Notes: generated by a model from the letters alone, not told the origin. DNA of 64,000 nt from Streptomyces griseoluteus (GCF_004784465.1 NZ_SRRU01000001.1:1113093-1177092), one strand, 5' to 3'. Numbered from the stretch's first letter, positions 50,301-60,463 are shown. Made by a program: numbers and translations.

Positions 50301-51265
50301 CCGCCGTCGAGCACCACCAGGATGTGCGGCTGGTCCAGCAGCGGCTGCCCGCCCCGGCTGAACCGGGGCCGCTCCTCCAGCCGCCCGGCCAGCAACTGCT
50401 CCAGCTCACCCAGGTCGTCGCTGACCAGGCGGCGGGTGCCCGCGCCGTCGAACTGGCCCGGCAACTGGCAGTGCGGCAGCCACTTCGTCCAGTCCCAGCG
50501 GTCCGCCGCGCCCCGCGAGGCCACCACGGCCACGATCAGGTCGTCGGGGGAGTGCAGGGTCGTCGCCTGCGCCACCAGGGCGCGCGCGGCGGACTGGGCG
50601 CGCTCCGGGTCACCGGAGACGGTCACGTGGTAGAAGGCGCGCAGCGACAGCGCCACCGGGAGACCGTCCAACTGGCCGTGCACCGAAAGGAAACGCTGCA
50701 TGGCGCCCGCGCACAGCGGCTCCAGCTCGTCGACCGGCGCGGTCTGCGGCGCCATCAGGGGCGTGGCCAACTGCTGCGGGCCCAGACCGATCCGGACCTG
50801 CCCGAAATCCTCGTCCGCCACCCGCCGTTCCCACACCCGGCTGCCCTCGGCGACCAGCGACCACAACTGCTCGGGGGCGGGGTGCAGATAGAGCTGCGCG
50901 TCCCGCTGACGCAGGGCGGTCCTGCGTACCGTGCGCCGCGTCTGGGCCAGGTAACGGAGGTAGTCACGACGGACGTCGGCCATTTGCCCTTGCGTACCGC
51001 GACGGTGCCGGACGATCTGCGACACCACCATCGCGGCCGTGGACACGAGCATGACCACACCCATGATCCGCATGAACGGATGGGCGTTCGGGGATGCGAA
51101 GTAGAAGACCACGGAGGAGCCCATGCCGAGGGTCGGCAGGACCTGCATCAGCATGCCCTCCTGCTGCCCGCGCGGCAGCTCGGGAGGAGCCTCCAATTGC
51201 ACCTCTTCCGAGGGCACTTCGGGCGGCAGCGCACGAGGCGGGCGCTTGATGACGAGCTGGCTCAC
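47303..51265 (-). CDS. eccC: Type VII secretion motor ATPase EccC
   Basis: A 1320-aa FtsK/SpoIIIE-type ATPase that recognises ESX substrates and drives export. Two transmembrane helices lie near residues 40-85. Three P-loop domains follow: GATGSGKS at 474-481 with VIDEFSELL as Walker B, GGPQSGKST near 830 with FLVIDGWGNFK, and GESESGKTN near 1115 with FVIIDDYELVA. All three P-loop lysines are present, and in this unsplit form EccCa and EccCb are one chain. The start is a GTG at 51265 with AGGAGG about 12 bases upstream. It heads an eight-gene minus-strand unit of cargo genes and diverges from eccD. Confidence 0.96.
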   Translation of the reverse strand: MSQLVIKRPPRALPPEVPSEEVQLEAPPELPRGQQEGMLMQVLPTLGMGSSVVFYFASPNAHPFMRIMGVVMLVSTAAMVVSQIVRHRRGTQGQMADVRRDYLRYLAQTRRTVRRTALRQRDAQLYLHPAPEQLWSLVAEGSRVWERRVADEDFGQVRIGLGPQQLATPLMAPQTAPVDELEPLCAGAMQRFLSVHGQLDGLPVALSLRAFYHVTVSGDPERAQSAARALVAQATTLHSPDDLIVAVVASRGAADRWDWTKWLPHCQLPGQFDGAGTRRLVSDDLGELEQLLAGRLEERPRFSRGGQPLLDQPHILVVLDGGIVPPSSAFAAAEGLQGVTIVEVVSGELDTPRGDLSIVVRSERLRLDSGGEVAFEGTPDGLSLPGAEALARQLAPLRMGGGDDDEPLLSNLDFTDLLGLGDAASVDVRRTWRPRSMSERLRVPIGVGEDGQPVMLDLKEAAQDGMGPHGLCVGATGSGKSELLRTLVLGLAVTHSSETLNFVLADFKGGATFAGMSQMPHVAAVITNLSDDLTLVDRMGDAIRGELQRRQELLRAAGNYANIHDYEKARAAGAPLEPLASLVLVIDEFSELLTAKPDFIDMFIQIGRIGRSLGVHLLLASQRLEEGRLRGLDTYLSYRVGLRTFSAAESRAALGVPDAYHLPSVPGSGYLKFGTDEMTRFKAAYVSGTYRAGGAEVTGGSAPVERRPARFTALPVPMAHVAPDPAEERARAARAEDDALADTVLDVIVQRLDGQGVPAHQVWLPPLDEAPALDHLLPALSVSPERGLHAPEYPRAGALTVPLGLIDKPFEQKREVLYRDFSGAAGHMMVVGGPQSGKSTLLRSLVASFALTHTPLETQFYCLDFGGGGLASLADLPHVGGVASRLDPERVRRTVAEVAGILNRREQFFRTNGIDSVATYRRRRAAGELPGEAWGDVFLVIDGWGNFKTEYEGLEGVVNDIAGRGLGYGIHVVVSASRYMEVRAALKDQILSRLELRLGDPMDSEFDRKVAVNVPAGVPGRGQVSEKLHFMTALPRIDGSSSAGDLSEATAALVQRVKAGWEGPAAPTVRLLPRKLPADQLPKGFEFPQAGFAIGIDEASLEPVFVDLDTDPFFLVFGESESGKTNLLRLIAKQITERYTPAEARIVVGDYRRTMLEAVGEEHLLEYAPMASAMQVHMDAIRQFMEMRAPKPDITPQQLRDRSWWSGPQLFVIIDDYELVATNSGNPLSQLVEHLPFARDVGVKFIIARSQAGASRAMYESFMQRVKELGAQGVVLSGDPSEGDILGTVRARPMPPGRGVFVSRKRGTSLIQLGLLPQRH

Positions 51266-51427
51266 CGGAGCGTCAATCCTCCTGCGCGGACGATCGGTTG
51301 ATCACCGGCACCCCCGTGGCGACGGTCGTCCTCCGCTTGCCGGCGATCCTACTGGTCACCACTGACACCGGGCCCCGGTAGGGTGACGCCCGCAGCGTGC
51401 GCATCCGCGAACAGGGGGTCTGTGAAG

Positions 51428-52897
51428 GTGACTACGACAGCGGCGACGGGATTCAGCAGGGTCACGGTCGTGGCACCCGACAGCCGCATCGACGTGGCGC
51501 TTCCGGTGGACATCGCCGTGGCCGACATCTACCCGGAGATACTGCGGCTGACCGGCCAGACCCAGGAGGTCGGCACCCCGGCCGGCTACCACCTGGTCCG
51601 CCGCGACGGCCGCGTCCTCGACAGCGCCCGCACCCTCGCCGACGAGGGCGTCCTGGACGGCGAGGTGCTGAGCCTGCGCCCCTTCGTCGAGTCCCTGCCG
51701 CCCGCCGTCTACGACGACGTCTCCGACGCCGTCGCCTCCGCCGTCGTCCGCGACCGGCACCTGTGGAGCGAGGACCTGCTGCGCGTCGCCGGACTCGCGG
51801 GCGGCGCCCTGCTGATCCTGCTGACCGGCTTCGTCCTCTGGTACGCCGACCCGGTACGCCACGACATGCACGGCCTGCCCGGCGTCATCGCCGGCGGCCT
51901 CGGCGTGCTCCTCACCGCCTTCGCCGGGGTCCGCGCGCGGGTGTACGGCGACCGGGGCGCGGCCGTCGCCGTGGGCCTCGGCGCGCTGCCGTTGCTGATG
52001 ATCGCCGGTTCCGGGGTCATCGGCGCACCGGCCGCCCAGGGTCCGGGCAAGCTCCAGTTCATGCTCGGCTGCGTGGCCGTACTCGTCGCCTCGGTCGTTC
52101 TGGTGGCGCTCACGCCCGGCGGGGATGCGCCCTTCGTCGCCGCCTCCTTCCTGGCGACCGTCGGCACCGTCGCCACCTTCGTGGCCCTGCTCGCCGACGC
52201 CTCCGCCACCGCGACCGCCGCCGTGTGCGCCCCCGTCGCCATCGGTCTGGTCGCCTTCCTGCCCGGTCTCTCCGCCCGCTTCGCCCGGCTGCCCATCGGT
52301 TACGCCTCGCCGCACTCCGCCACCGACGACGCCTTCGACCCGGACGCCGCGCAGGGCGCCGACGCCGAACCGCTCGACGCCGACCTCGTCGCCGCCCAGG
52401 CCCGGCGCGGGCACGAGATGCTGCTCGGCCTGGTCGGCGGCACGGCGGCCCTGGTCGTCGCCTCCGCCGCCGTCCTCGGCTTCTGCGACAACGTCTGGGG
52501 CCAGCTCCTCGCGCTCACCACCGGCCTCGCCATGCTGATCCGCGCGCGGCTGTTCCGGTACACCGCCCAGGTGTCCTGCGTCCTGGTCGCCGGCCTCGCC
52601 GCCGTCGCGCTGCTGCTGTTCGGCCTCGCCCTGAACCCGCCCCACGCGGCACTCACCGACTTCGTGCTCCACCAGGACCGCGGCGCCCTCGACCTGCGCA
52701 CCGCCTGGCTGACGGCGGCCGTCGCCGCGGGCGCCGTACTGATCACCGCGATCGGCCTGATCGTCCCCACCAAGGGCCTCTCCCCCTTCTGGGGCCGCTT
52801 CCTCGACCTCGCCGAGGGCGCCGTCCTGCTCGCCCTGGCCCCCCTGTGCCTCGCCACCCTCGGCGTCCTCTCGGACGTACGCTCGATGGTCGGCTAG
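51428..52897 (+). CDS. eccD: Type VII secretion membrane pore protein EccD
   Basis: A 489-aa membrane protein. An N-terminal ubiquitin-like YukD domain (about 5-85) contains RVTVVAPDSRIDVALP and RRDGRVLDSARTLADEGV. About eleven transmembrane helices follow, for example LLRVAGLAGGALLILLTGF and AWLTAAVAAGAVLITAIG, with a hydrophilic loop near 295-330 (DDAFDPDAAQGADAEPL). EccD forms the membrane vestibule of ESX complexes. Two GTG starts (51422 and 51428) are possible; the second has better spacing from AGGGGG at 51413-51418. The gene is divergent from eccC over a 162-base spacer and is the last ESX gene before rpsO. Confidence 0.92.
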   Translation: MTTTAATGFSRVTVVAPDSRIDVALPVDIAVADIYPEILRLTGQTQEVGTPAGYHLVRRDGRVLDSARTLADEGVLDGEVLSLRPFVESLPPAVYDDVSDAVASAVVRDRHLWSEDLLRVAGLAGGALLILLTGFVLWYADPVRHDMHGLPGVIAGGLGVLLTAFAGVRARVYGDRGAAVAVGLGALPLLMIAGSGVIGAPAAQGPGKLQFMLGCVAVLVASVVLVALTPGGDAPFVAASFLATVGTVATFVALLADASATATAAVCAPVAIGLVAFLPGLSARFARLPIGYASPHSATDDAFDPDAAQGADAEPLDADLVAAQARRGHEMLLGLVGGTAALVVASAAVLGFCDNVWGQLLALTTGLAMLIRARLFRYTAQVSCVLVAGLAAVALLLFGLALNPPHAALTDFVLHQDRGALDLRTAWLTAAVAAGAVLITAIGLIVPTKGLSPFWGRFLDLAEGAVLLALAPLCLATLGVLSDVRSMVG

Positions 52898-53074
52898 GTG
52901 CCGTGAAGAGGCCCCGGAGCGCCCTGGTACCCTGAGTGACGGCCGTTCGTGTACGCACCCCCGGAGCACCCGCTCTGGAGGCCGCGCTCAGCGAGTCCCC
53001 GCCTCCCGAGTAACGGAAGCTCCCCCGAGATTCAGACCGGGGGCACTCGGTGGCAACCACCATGAGGAGTACGA

Positions 53075-53362
53075 GTGTCTCTCGACGCCGCTACGAAGAA
53101 GCAGATCATCGCCGAGTTCGGCCAGAAGGAGGGCGACACCGGCTCCCCCGAGGTCCAGGTCGCCATGCTGTCGCGCCGGATCTCCGACCTGACCGAGCAC
53201 CTCAAGGCCCACAAGCACGACCACCACTCCCGCCGTGGTCTGCTGATCCTGGTCGGTCAGCGCCGTCGCCTGCTGCAGTACCTGGCCAAGAAGGACATCC
53301 AGCGCTTCCGCGCCCTGGTCGACCGCCTCGGCATCCGCCGCGGTGCGGCCGGCGCCAAGTAA
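53075..53362 (+). CDS. rpsO: 30S ribosomal protein S15
   Basis: A 95-aa ribosomal protein. The four-helix signature is complete: [20 protein letters not shown], then [20 protein letters not shown] and [16 protein letters not shown]. The start is a GTG at 53075, with GAGGAG five bases upstream. The upstream 177 bases contain stretches that can pair, e.g. CCGGGGGCACTCGG near 53037-53050, where S15 autoregulation is plausible. A terminator follows, then a structured spacer to pnp, the classic rpsO-pnp arrangement. Confidence 0.97.
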   Translation: MSLDAATKKQIIAEFGQKEGDTGSPEVQVAMLSRRISDLTEHLKAHKHDHHSRRGLLILVGQRRRLLQYLAKKDIQRFRALVDRLGIRRGAAGAK

Positions 53363-53373
53363 GTCGCCATGAG

Positions 53374-53412
53374 GGAGCGGTTCCCGAGCCTGTCGGGAGC
53401 CGCTCCTTTTTT
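53374..53412 (+). terminator. Terminator after rpsO
   Basis: A 14-bp stem with one G-T pair (GGAGCGGTTCCCGA with TCGGGAGCCGCTCC), a five-base loop and six T residues (53407-53412). It is the most canonical terminator in the window and may be partly read through into pnp. Confidence 0.92.
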
Positions 53413-53540
53413 GGTGTACGGGCCCACCGCCCTACCCGCTGCAGGTGCGGAAACGTGCGGACTGTCACTCCCCCTTTGTAGGGTGTTGGCACAACCGCAT
53501 CACGTACGACACAGAACGAGGAGAGGCGCACCGCGCCGCC

Positions 53541-53605
53541 GCCGGTCCTCGGTAGTGGCCCCCAGGGGGGACGAGAAACCCTGGGTGCTTCGATCGAAGA
53601 CCGGC
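53541..53605 (+). promoter_or_regulatory. Long irregular stem-loop in the pnp leader
   Basis: Outer arms GCCGGTCCTCG (53541-53551) and CGAAGACCGGC (53595-53605) pair with one mismatch. Inner arms CCCAGGG (53561-53567) and CCCTGGG (53579-53585) pair perfectly. The rpsO-pnp spacer of Streptomyces is known to hold a double-stranded RNA structure cut by RNase III that governs pnp expression; this hairpin is the likely counterpart. It occupies the middle of the 323-base rpsO-pnp gap, with no gene besides. Confidence 0.65.
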
Positions 53606-53685
53606 CCGCACCAGACGGAGCGCTTCTCCCACCACCGTCCCCCCGTCACACGGGCGAGCGGGACGAAGACGAGGAGAGAACGCTA

Positions 53686-55905
53686 GTGGAGAACGAGACC
53701 CACTACGCCGAGGCCGTCATCGACAACGGTTCCTTCGGCACCCGCACCATCCGCTTCGAGACGGGCCGCCTGGCCAAGCAGGCCGCCGGCTCCGCCGTGG
53801 CGTACCTGGACGACGACACCATGGTGCTGTCGGCCACCACCGCCTCCAAGACCCCCAAGGACCAGCTCGACTTCTTCCCCCTCACGGTGGACGTCGAGGA
53901 GCGGATGTACGCCGCCGGCAAGATCCCCGGCAGCTTCTTCCGCCGTGAGGGCCGCCCCTCCGAGGACGCGATCCTCACCTGCCGCCTGATCGACCGCCCG
54001 CTGCGCCCGTCCTTCAAGAAGGGCCTGCGCAACGAGATCCAGGTCGTCGCCACCATCATGGCGCTCAACCCCGACCACCTGTACGACGTCGTGGCGATCA
54101 ACGCCGCGTCCGCGTCGACGCAGCTCGCCGGCCTGCCCTTCTCCGGCCCGATCGGCGGCGTCCGCGTCGCGCTGATCCGCGGCCAGTGGGTCGCGTTCCC
54201 GACGCACACCGAGCTCGAGGACGCCGTCTTCGACATGGTGGTCGCCGGCCGCGTCCTTGAGGACGGCGACGTCGCGATCATGATGGTCGAGGCCGAGGCC
54301 ACCGACCAGACGATCAAGCTGGTCGAGGGCGGCGCCGAGGCGCCCACCGAGGAGATCGTGGCCGCCGGTCTCGAGGCCGCCAAGCCCTTCATCAAGGTCC
54401 TCTGCCGCGCCCAGGCCGACCTCGCCTCCAAGGCCGCCAAGCCCGAGGGCGAGTTCCCGATCTTCCTGGACTACCAGGACGACGTGTACCAGGCGCTGAA
54501 GAAGGCCGTGCAGCCCGAGCTGGCCCAGGCGCTCACCGTCCCCGGCAAGCAGGAGCGCGAGGCCGAGCTGGACCGCGTCAAGGCTCTGGCCGCCGAGAAG
54601 CTCCTGCCGGAGTTCGAGGGCCGCGAGAAGGAGATCTCCGCCGCTTACCGCGCGCTGACCAAGCAGTTGGTCCGCGAGCGTGTGATCAAGGAGAAGAAGC
54701 GCATCGACGGCCGTGGCGTCACGGACATCCGTACGCTCGCCGCCGAGGTCGAGGCCATCCCGCGCGTGCACGGTTCGGCGCTGTTCGAGCGTGGCGAGAC
54801 CCAGATCCTGGGCATCACCACCCTGAACATGCTCCGCATGGAGCAGCAGCTCGACACCCTCTCGCCGGTGACGCGCAAGCGCTACATGCACAACTACAAC
54901 TTCCCGCCGTACTCCGTCGGCGAGACCGGCCGCGTGGGCTCCCCGAAGCGCCGCGAGATCGGCCACGGCGCCCTCGCCGAGCGCGCCCTCGTGCCGGTGC
55001 TGCCGACGCGCGAGGAGTTCCCCTACGCGATCCGCCAGGTGTCCGAGGCCCTCGGCTCCAACGGTTCGACGTCCATGGGCTCGGTCTGCGCCTCCACCAT
55101 GTCGATGCTGAACGCCGGTGTGCCGCTCAAGGCCCCGGTCGCCGGTATCGCGATGGGCCTGATCTCCGAGCAGGCCGACGGCGAGACGCACTACGTCACC
55201 CTCACCGACATCCTCGGTGCGGAGGACGCCTTCGGCGACATGGACTTCAAGGTCGCCGGCACCAAGGACTTCGTGACCGCCCTCCAGCTCGACACCAAGC
55301 TGGACGGCATCCCGGCGTCCGTCCTGGCCGCGGCCCTCAAGCAGGCCCGCGACGCCCGTCTCCACATCCTCGACGTGATGATGGAGGCCATCGACCGGCC
55401 CGACGAGATGTCCCCGAACGCCCCGCGGATCATCACCGTCAAGATCCCGGTCGACAAGATCGGTGAGGTTATCGGCCCCAAGGGCAAGATGATCAACCAG
55501 ATCCAGGAGGACACGGGCGCCGACATCACGATCGAGGACGACGGCACGATCTACATCGGCGCGGTGGACGGACCGTCCGCCGAGGCCGCCCGCGCCACGA
55601 TCAACGGCATCGCCAACCCGACGATGCCCGAGGTCGGCGAGCGCTACCTGGGCACGGTCGTGAAGACCACCACCTTCGGCGCGTTCGTCTCCCTGCTCCC
55701 CGGCAAGGACGGTCTGCTGCACATCTCGCAGATCCGCAAGCTCGCCGGCGGCAAGCGCGTGGAGAACGTCGAGGACGTCCTCGGTGTGGGCCAGAAGGTC
55801 CAGGTCGAGATCGCCGAGATCGACTCCCGCGGCAAGCTCTCCCTCATCCCCGTGATCGAGGGCGAGGACGGCTCGGACGACAAGAAGGACGACGCCGACC
55901 AGTGA
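53686..55905 (+). CDS. pnp: Polyribonucleotide nucleotidyltransferase (PNPase)
   Basis: A 739-aa enzyme that degrades RNA phosphorolytically and can add tails; in Streptomyces it was also described as guanosine pentaphosphate synthetase. Domain order: RNase PH-like core 1 ([20 protein letters not shown]), helical domain, RNase PH-like core 2 ([17 protein letters not shown] and [16 protein letters not shown]), KH domain ([14 protein letters not shown], near 590) and S1 domain (from GERYLGTVV, near 650). The start is a GTG at 53686 after GAGGAGAG. The stop overlaps the GTG of the M16 peptidase gene (GTGA). Expression is likely controlled by the leader hairpin. Confidence 0.97.
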   Translation: MENETHYAEAVIDNGSFGTRTIRFETGRLAKQAAGSAVAYLDDDTMVLSATTASKTPKDQLDFFPLTVDVEERMYAAGKIPGSFFRREGRPSEDAILTCRLIDRPLRPSFKKGLRNEIQVVATIMALNPDHLYDVVAINAASASTQLAGLPFSGPIGGVRVALIRGQWVAFPTHTELEDAVFDMVVAGRVLEDGDVAIMMVEAEATDQTIKLVEGGAEAPTEEIVAAGLEAAKPFIKVLCRAQADLASKAAKPEGEFPIFLDYQDDVYQALKKAVQPELAQALTVPGKQEREAELDRVKALAAEKLLPEFEGREKEISAAYRALTKQLVRERVIKEKKRIDGRGVTDIRTLAAEVEAIPRVHGSALFERGETQILGITTLNMLRMEQQLDTLSPVTRKRYMHNYNFPPYSVGETGRVGSPKRREIGHGALAERALVPVLPTREEFPYAIRQVSEALGSNGSTSMGSVCASTMSMLNAGVPLKAPVAGIAMGLISEQADGETHYVTLTDILGAEDAFGDMDFKVAGTKDFVTALQLDTKLDGIPASVLAAALKQARDARLHILDVMMEAIDRPDEMSPNAPRIITVKIPVDKIGEVIGPKGKMINQIQEDTGADITIEDDGTIYIGAVDGPSAEAARATINGIANPTMPEVGERYLGTVVKTTTFGAFVSLLPGKDGLLHISQIRKLAGGKRVENVEDVLGVGQKVQVEIAEIDSRGKLSLIPVIEGEDGSDDKKDDADQ

Positions 55906-57281
55906 CGTCCCGTAGCTTCAAGGCGACGGCCCGCACCTCCTCGGAGGCGCGGGCCGTCGCCCGTACCCAAACCCTCATCAAGGGCAGAGACGGCATCGGC
56001 ACCGTCCGCAGGACCACCCTCCCCGGCGGCCTGCGCATCGTCACCGAGACGCTGCCCTCCGTACGCTCGGCCACCTTCGGCATCTGGGCGCACGTCGGCT
56101 CCCGCGACGAGACCCCCGCGCTGAACGGCGCCACGCACTATCTGGAGCACCTGCTCTTCAAGGGCACCGACAAGCGCTCCGCCCTCGACATCTCCGCCGC
56201 GGTCGACGCCGTCGGCGGCGAGATGAACGCGTTCACGGCCAAGGAGTACACGTGCTACTACGCACGCGTGCTCGACACCGACCTGCCGCTCGCCATCGAC
56301 GTGGTGTGCGACATGCTGACCGGCTCGCTGATCCGCGAGGAGGACGTCGACGTCGAACGCGGCGCGATCCTCGAAGAGATCGCCATGACCGAGGACGACG
56401 CCGGCGACTGCGTGCACGACCTGTTCGCGCACACCATGTTCGGCGACAGCGCGCTGGGCCGCCCGGTCCTCGGCACGGTCGACACCGTCAACGCCCTCAC
56501 CGCCGACCGCATCCGCCGCTTCTACAAGAAGCACTACGACCCCACCCACCTCGTCGTCGCGGCCGCCGGCAACATCGACCACGCCAAGGTCGTCCGCCAG
56601 GTCCGCGCCGCCTTCGAGAAGTCGGGCGCGCTGCGGGACAACGGCGCCCAGCCCATCGCCCCGCGCGAGGGCAGCCGCACCATCCGCACCGCGGGCCGCG
56701 TCGAACTGGTCGGCCGCAAGACCGAGCAGGCCCATGTCATCCTCGGCATGCCCGGCATCGCCCGCGCCGACGACCGCCGCTGGGCCATGGGCGTGCTCAA
56801 CACCGCCCTCGGCGGCGGCATGTCCTCCCGGCTCTTCCAGGAGATCAGGGAGAAGCGCGGCCTCGCCTACAGCGTGTACTCCTACACCTCGGCCTTCGCC
56901 GACTGCGGTCTGTTCGGCGTGTACGCGGGCTGCCGCCCGAGCCAGGTGCACGACGTGCTGAAGATCTGCCGGGACGAGCTGGACCAGGTCGCCGCGAACG
57001 GTCTCAGCGACGACGAGGTCAACCGGGCCATCGGCCAGATGAAGGGCGCCACCGTCCTCGGCCTGGAGGACACCGGCGCGCTGATGAACCGTATCGGCAA
57101 GAGCGAGCTGTGCTGGGGCGACCACATGTCGGTGGACGACATGCTGGCCCGGATCGCCGCGGTGACCCCGGACGAGGTCCGTTCCGTCGCCCGCGACATC
57201 CTGGGACAGCGCCCGTCGCTGTCGGTCATAGGCCCGCTGAAGGACAAGCAGGCCGCCCGGCTCGACGACGCGGTCGCCTGA
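55902..57281 (+). CDS. M16-family zinc metallopeptidase
   Basis: A 459-aa peptidase of the M16 (pitrilysin/processing peptidase) family. The inverted zinc motif HYLEH is at 79-83, and the downstream glutamate lies in [16 protein letters not shown] second, inactive half with [20 protein letters not shown] follows, as in processing-peptidase subunits. The N-terminal 25 residues ([20 protein letters not shown]) are unusual and basic. The GTG start overlaps the pnp stop, so it is coupled to pnp. The same gene follows pnp in many Gram-positives. Its substrate is unknown. Confidence 0.9.
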   Translation: MTSRSFKATARTSSEARAVARTQTLIKGRDGIGTVRRTTLPGGLRIVTETLPSVRSATFGIWAHVGSRDETPALNGATHYLEHLLFKGTDKRSALDISAAVDAVGGEMNAFTAKEYTCYYARVLDTDLPLAIDVVCDMLTGSLIREEDVDVERGAILEEIAMTEDDAGDCVHDLFAHTMFGDSALGRPVLGTVDTVNALTADRIRRFYKKHYDPTHLVVAAAGNIDHAKVVRQVRAAFEKSGALRDNGAQPIAPREGSRTIRTAGRVELVGRKTEQAHVILGMPGIARADDRRWAMGVLNTALGGGMSSRLFQEIREKRGLAYSVYSYTSAFADCGLFGVYAGCRPSQVHDVLKICRDELDQVAANGLSDDEVNRAIGQMKGATVLGLEDTGALMNRIGKSELCWGDHMSVDDMLARIAAVTPDEVRSVARDILGQRPSLSVIGPLKDKQAARLDDAVA

Positions 57282-57305
57282 CCCCCAGCCCCTCAACTGC
57301 GGTAA

Positions 57306-58070
<765 letters not shown>

Positions 58071-58083
58071 GTACCCCCACCTC

Positions 58084-58536
58084 ATGCGCGCGAAGATCAC
58101 CTACCTCGTCACGGCCGCCGTCCTGGTCTTCTACTTCGTCCTGGTCGGCAGCCGGGGCGTGATGCTCATCCAGTCCGGCACGCTCCTCACCGTCACCTTC
58201 GGCGTGGCGGTGCTGATCCTGCCGGTCATCGGCGTCTGGTTCCTCTGGAAGAACACCCAGTTCGTCCGCCGGGCCAACCAGCTCGCCGCCGAGCTGGAGG
58301 CCGAGGGCGGCCTGCCCGTCGACGAGCTGCGCCGCACCCCGGACGGCCGGATCGACCGCGACTCGGCCGACGAGGTGTTCGCCCGGCGCAAGGCCGAGAC
58401 CGAGGCCGCCCCGGACGACTGGCGGAGCTGGTTCCGGCTCGCCGTCGCCTATCACGACGCCCGCGACACCCCGCGCGCCCGTAAGACGATGCAGCGTGCC
58501 ATCGCCCTGCACGACGGCCGCCACATCCCGGCCTGA
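58084..58536 (+). CDS. Membrane protein with TPR-like C-terminal region
   Basis: A 150-aa protein from an ATG at 58084. Two transmembrane helices (about 5-28 and 33-55: LVTAAVLVFYFVLVGSRG and TFGVAVLILPVIGVWFLW) precede a cytoplasmic helical region. The last part, DWRSWFRLAVAYHDARDTPRARKTMQRAIAL, has the A-W/Y-x-A pattern of one TPR-like repeat. It begins 13 bases after dapB and is likely co-transcribed. No function is known to me. Confidence 0.75.
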   Translation: MRAKITYLVTAAVLVFYFVLVGSRGVMLIQSGTLLTVTFGVAVLILPVIGVWFLWKNTQFVRRANQLAAELEAEGGLPVDELRRTPDGRIDRDSADEVFARRKAETEAAPDDWRSWFRLAVAYHDARDTPRARKTMQRAIALHDGRHIPA

Positions 58537-58540
58537 CCCC

Positions 58541-59095
58541 TCAGCCCCGCCGGTACTCGGCGGCCCACGCCTCGATCGTGTCCGAGGCCCGGTCGAACCC
58601 GGCGGGGCGGTTCAGGAAGTCCAGCGAGTGCGTGGTCAGCAGCGGAGGCGTGTCGTCGGGGGCGCGGTCGTCGCGGACCAGCGTCAGCGCCTGCCCCTGC
58701 ACCGTGCGGGGCAGGCCCAGCCAGCGCACCGGCTGCTGTGCCGTCCGCAGTGAGACCACGCGTTCCCAGGGCACCGTGCGCGTCACCAGGAAGCCGACCT
58801 GGCGCAGGCCGCGCGGGCTCACCCAGACGCCCATGCGCAGTACCCGCAGCGCGCCGACGACGATCGCCGCGGTGAGCACGAAGGTGATCCCGGCGGAGGT
58901 CGTGGTGCCGGTCAGGGCGGTGAGCACGGCCCCGAACAGCACGAACGAGGAGAACAGCAGCCCCAGCGCCGCCCCGCCCACCCGCCACGGGCCGGGACGG
59001 TACGGGCGCCGCCAGCGGTCCCGGTCGTCATAGGGCAGCGAGCTGTCGTCGGCCGCCTCGAAAGTGCGGTCGGCCGTCAGGAAGGGCAGGGGCAC
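58541..59095 (-). CDS. PH-domain-like (bPH) membrane protein
   Basis: A 184-aa protein. Two transmembrane helices (near 40-85: VGGAALGLLFSSFVLFGAVL and AGITFVLTAAIVVGAL) are followed by a small beta-rich domain with VWVSPRGLRQVGF and VPWERVVSLRTA. This order is that of bacterial PH-like membrane proteins. The GTG at 59095 follows GAGGAA; an in-frame TTG at 59110 would swallow that site. It converges with the TPR-like gene, with four bases between stops. The function is unknown. Confidence 0.72.
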   Translation of the reverse strand: MPLPFLTADRTFEAADDSSLPYDDRDRWRRPYRPGPWRVGGAALGLLFSSFVLFGAVLTALTGTTTSAGITFVLTAAIVVGALRVLRMGVWVSPRGLRQVGFLVTRTVPWERVVSLRTAQQPVRWLGLPRTVQGQALTLVRDDRAPDDTPPLLTTHSLDFLNRPAGFDRASDTIEAWAAEYRRG

Positions 59096-59186
59096 GGCTG
59101 TTCCTCGCAAGGTCCTCGCACGGGCTTGTGCCCGGTGAGGCTATCCGCCTGTGGCGGGGCTCACCAGCCGTGGGCGGCCACAAGAG

Positions 59187-59423
59187 TCAGTGACCCGGAG
59201 CCGCCTGCGACTGACCGGCCGGCGGCGCGGACGGAGTGGACAGCGCGGGCATCCCCACTATCAGCGCGCCCACTATCCCGGCGACCAGCGTCAGCACGAG
59301 GAGCGACCGCCCGGCCCGCTCACCGCGGGACGCGCGCTCGGGGGGCGGGGGAGTGACATTGCCGCGGAACCTGTCGGCCTCGGCGATGAAGGCGAAGGGC
59401 ACGGGCTCACGACGACGGAACAT
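59187..59423 (-). CDS. Small single-pass membrane protein
   Basis: A 78-aa protein with a basic, arginine-rich N-terminal half (RRREPVPFAFIAEADRFRGN and ERASRGERAGRS), one transmembrane helix (LLVLTLVAGIVGALIVGMPAL) and a short proline/glutamine tail. GGAAGGAG lies close upstream of the ATG at 59423 on the minus strand, which supports real expression. It diverges from thyX over 178 bases. No family is recognised. Confidence 0.62.
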   Translation of the reverse strand: MFRRREPVPFAFIAEADRFRGNVTPPPPERASRGERAGRSLLVLTLVAGIVGALIVGMPALSTPSAPPAGQSQAAPGH

Positions 59424-59601
59424 CTGGGGTGGGTCTCCTTCCAGGGGTCTGTGACCTCACCCCTTCAGACGACGGAGTGACCCGAAAGGTGCCCATGTCC
59501 GGAAAACCGCTGGATGCGATTTTTGAGGTGAGGTGTTGCTCTGACGGGTGCGCGTGCCCCGTATGGTGGCTGCAAACCTCAGAAGTGATGGAAGGACCTT
59601 T

Positions 59602-60330
59602 GTGACCACCCCCGAGCCGCTCACGCTCCGTAGCGACGTCACCGTGGAACTGGTGAAATCCAGCGCCTCCGACAGCGACGTCCTCTTCGCCGCCCGTGTC
59701 TCGACCCTGGGCGAGCAGTCCCTGGACGAGCTCCAGAAGGACCCCGAGCGCTCCAAGGGCCTCATCAACTACCTCGTGCGGGACCGGCACGGCAGCCCGT
59801 TCGAGCACAACTCGATGACCTTCCTCATCAGCGCCCCGATCTTCGTCTTCCGCGAGTTCATGCGGCACCGCGTGGGCTGGTCCTACAACGAGGAATCGGG
59901 CCGCTACCGGGAGCTGCAGCCGGTCTTCTACGTCCCCGACACCTCCCGCAAGCTGGTCCAGGAGGGCCGCCCGGGCAAGTACGTCTTCGTCGAGGGCAGC
60001 CCCGGCCAGTACGACGCGGTGCGCGACACCCTGACGGAGTCCTACCAGCAGGCGTACACCGCGTACCAGAAGCTCCTCGCCGAGGGCGTCGCCCGTGAGG
60101 TCGCCCGTGCGGCCCTCCCGGTCGGCCTGTACTCCTCGATGTACGCCACCTGCAACGCCCGCTCCCTGATGCACTTCCTGGGCCTGCGCACCCAGCACGA
60201 GCTGGCCAAGGTGCCGTCCTTCCCGCAGCGGGAGATCGAGATGGTGGGCGAGAAGATGGAGGCCGAGTGGGCCCGTCTGATGCCGCTCACCTACGCCGCC
60301 TTCAACGCCAACGGCCGCGTCGCCCCGTAA
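59602..60330 (+). CDS. thyX: FAD-dependent thymidylate synthase
   Basis: A 242-aa flavoenzyme that methylates dUMP to dTMP using methylenetetrahydrofolate and NADPH. The ThyX motif RHRVGWSYNEESGRY spans residues 88-102, with the usual R-H-R and S-x-N-E-x-S-x-R-Y elements. HGSPFEHNSMTF and GLYSSMYATCNARSLMHFL line the active site. The GTG at 59602 is chosen because GGAAGGA lies five bases upstream; a GTG-type start at 59548 would add 18 residues. The typical ThyX length is about 230-250 aa. Confidence 0.96.
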   Translation: MTTPEPLTLRSDVTVELVKSSASDSDVLFAARVSTLGEQSLDELQKDPERSKGLINYLVRDRHGSPFEHNSMTFLISAPIFVFREFMRHRVGWSYNEESGRYRELQPVFYVPDTSRKLVQEGRPGKYVFVEGSPGQYDAVRDTLTESYQQAYTAYQKLLAEGVAREVARAALPVGLYSSMYATCNARSLMHFLGLRTQHELAKVPSFPQREIEMVGEKMEAEWARLMPLTYAAFNANGRVAP

Positions 60331-60384
60331 CCCTGTTCCCCCGCGCGGAACGGATGTACGGATCAGCCTCCCGAGGTGTCCGTA

Positions 60385-60463
60385 TTGCGGCATTTAGAGA
60401 AGTTCATCTAGCCTGATCAAACGGACCCGGCACTGCTTGAACCCCCGAGCAGGCAGTGCCGGG
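60385..60463 (+). promoter_or_regulatory. Promoter-like element running directly into a terminator-like hairpin before dapA
   Basis: TTGCGG (60385-60390) and TAGCCT (60409-60414), 18 bases apart, resemble a sigma-70-type promoter. The inverted repeat CCCGGCACTGC (60426-60436)/GCAGTGCCGGG (60453-60463) starts within about five bases of the predicted transcription start. The hairpin is followed by TTCCTTG. It may be the thyX terminator placed by chance after a promoter, or a 5' structure that attenuates dapA, whose ATG is at 60558. Confidence 0.4.
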
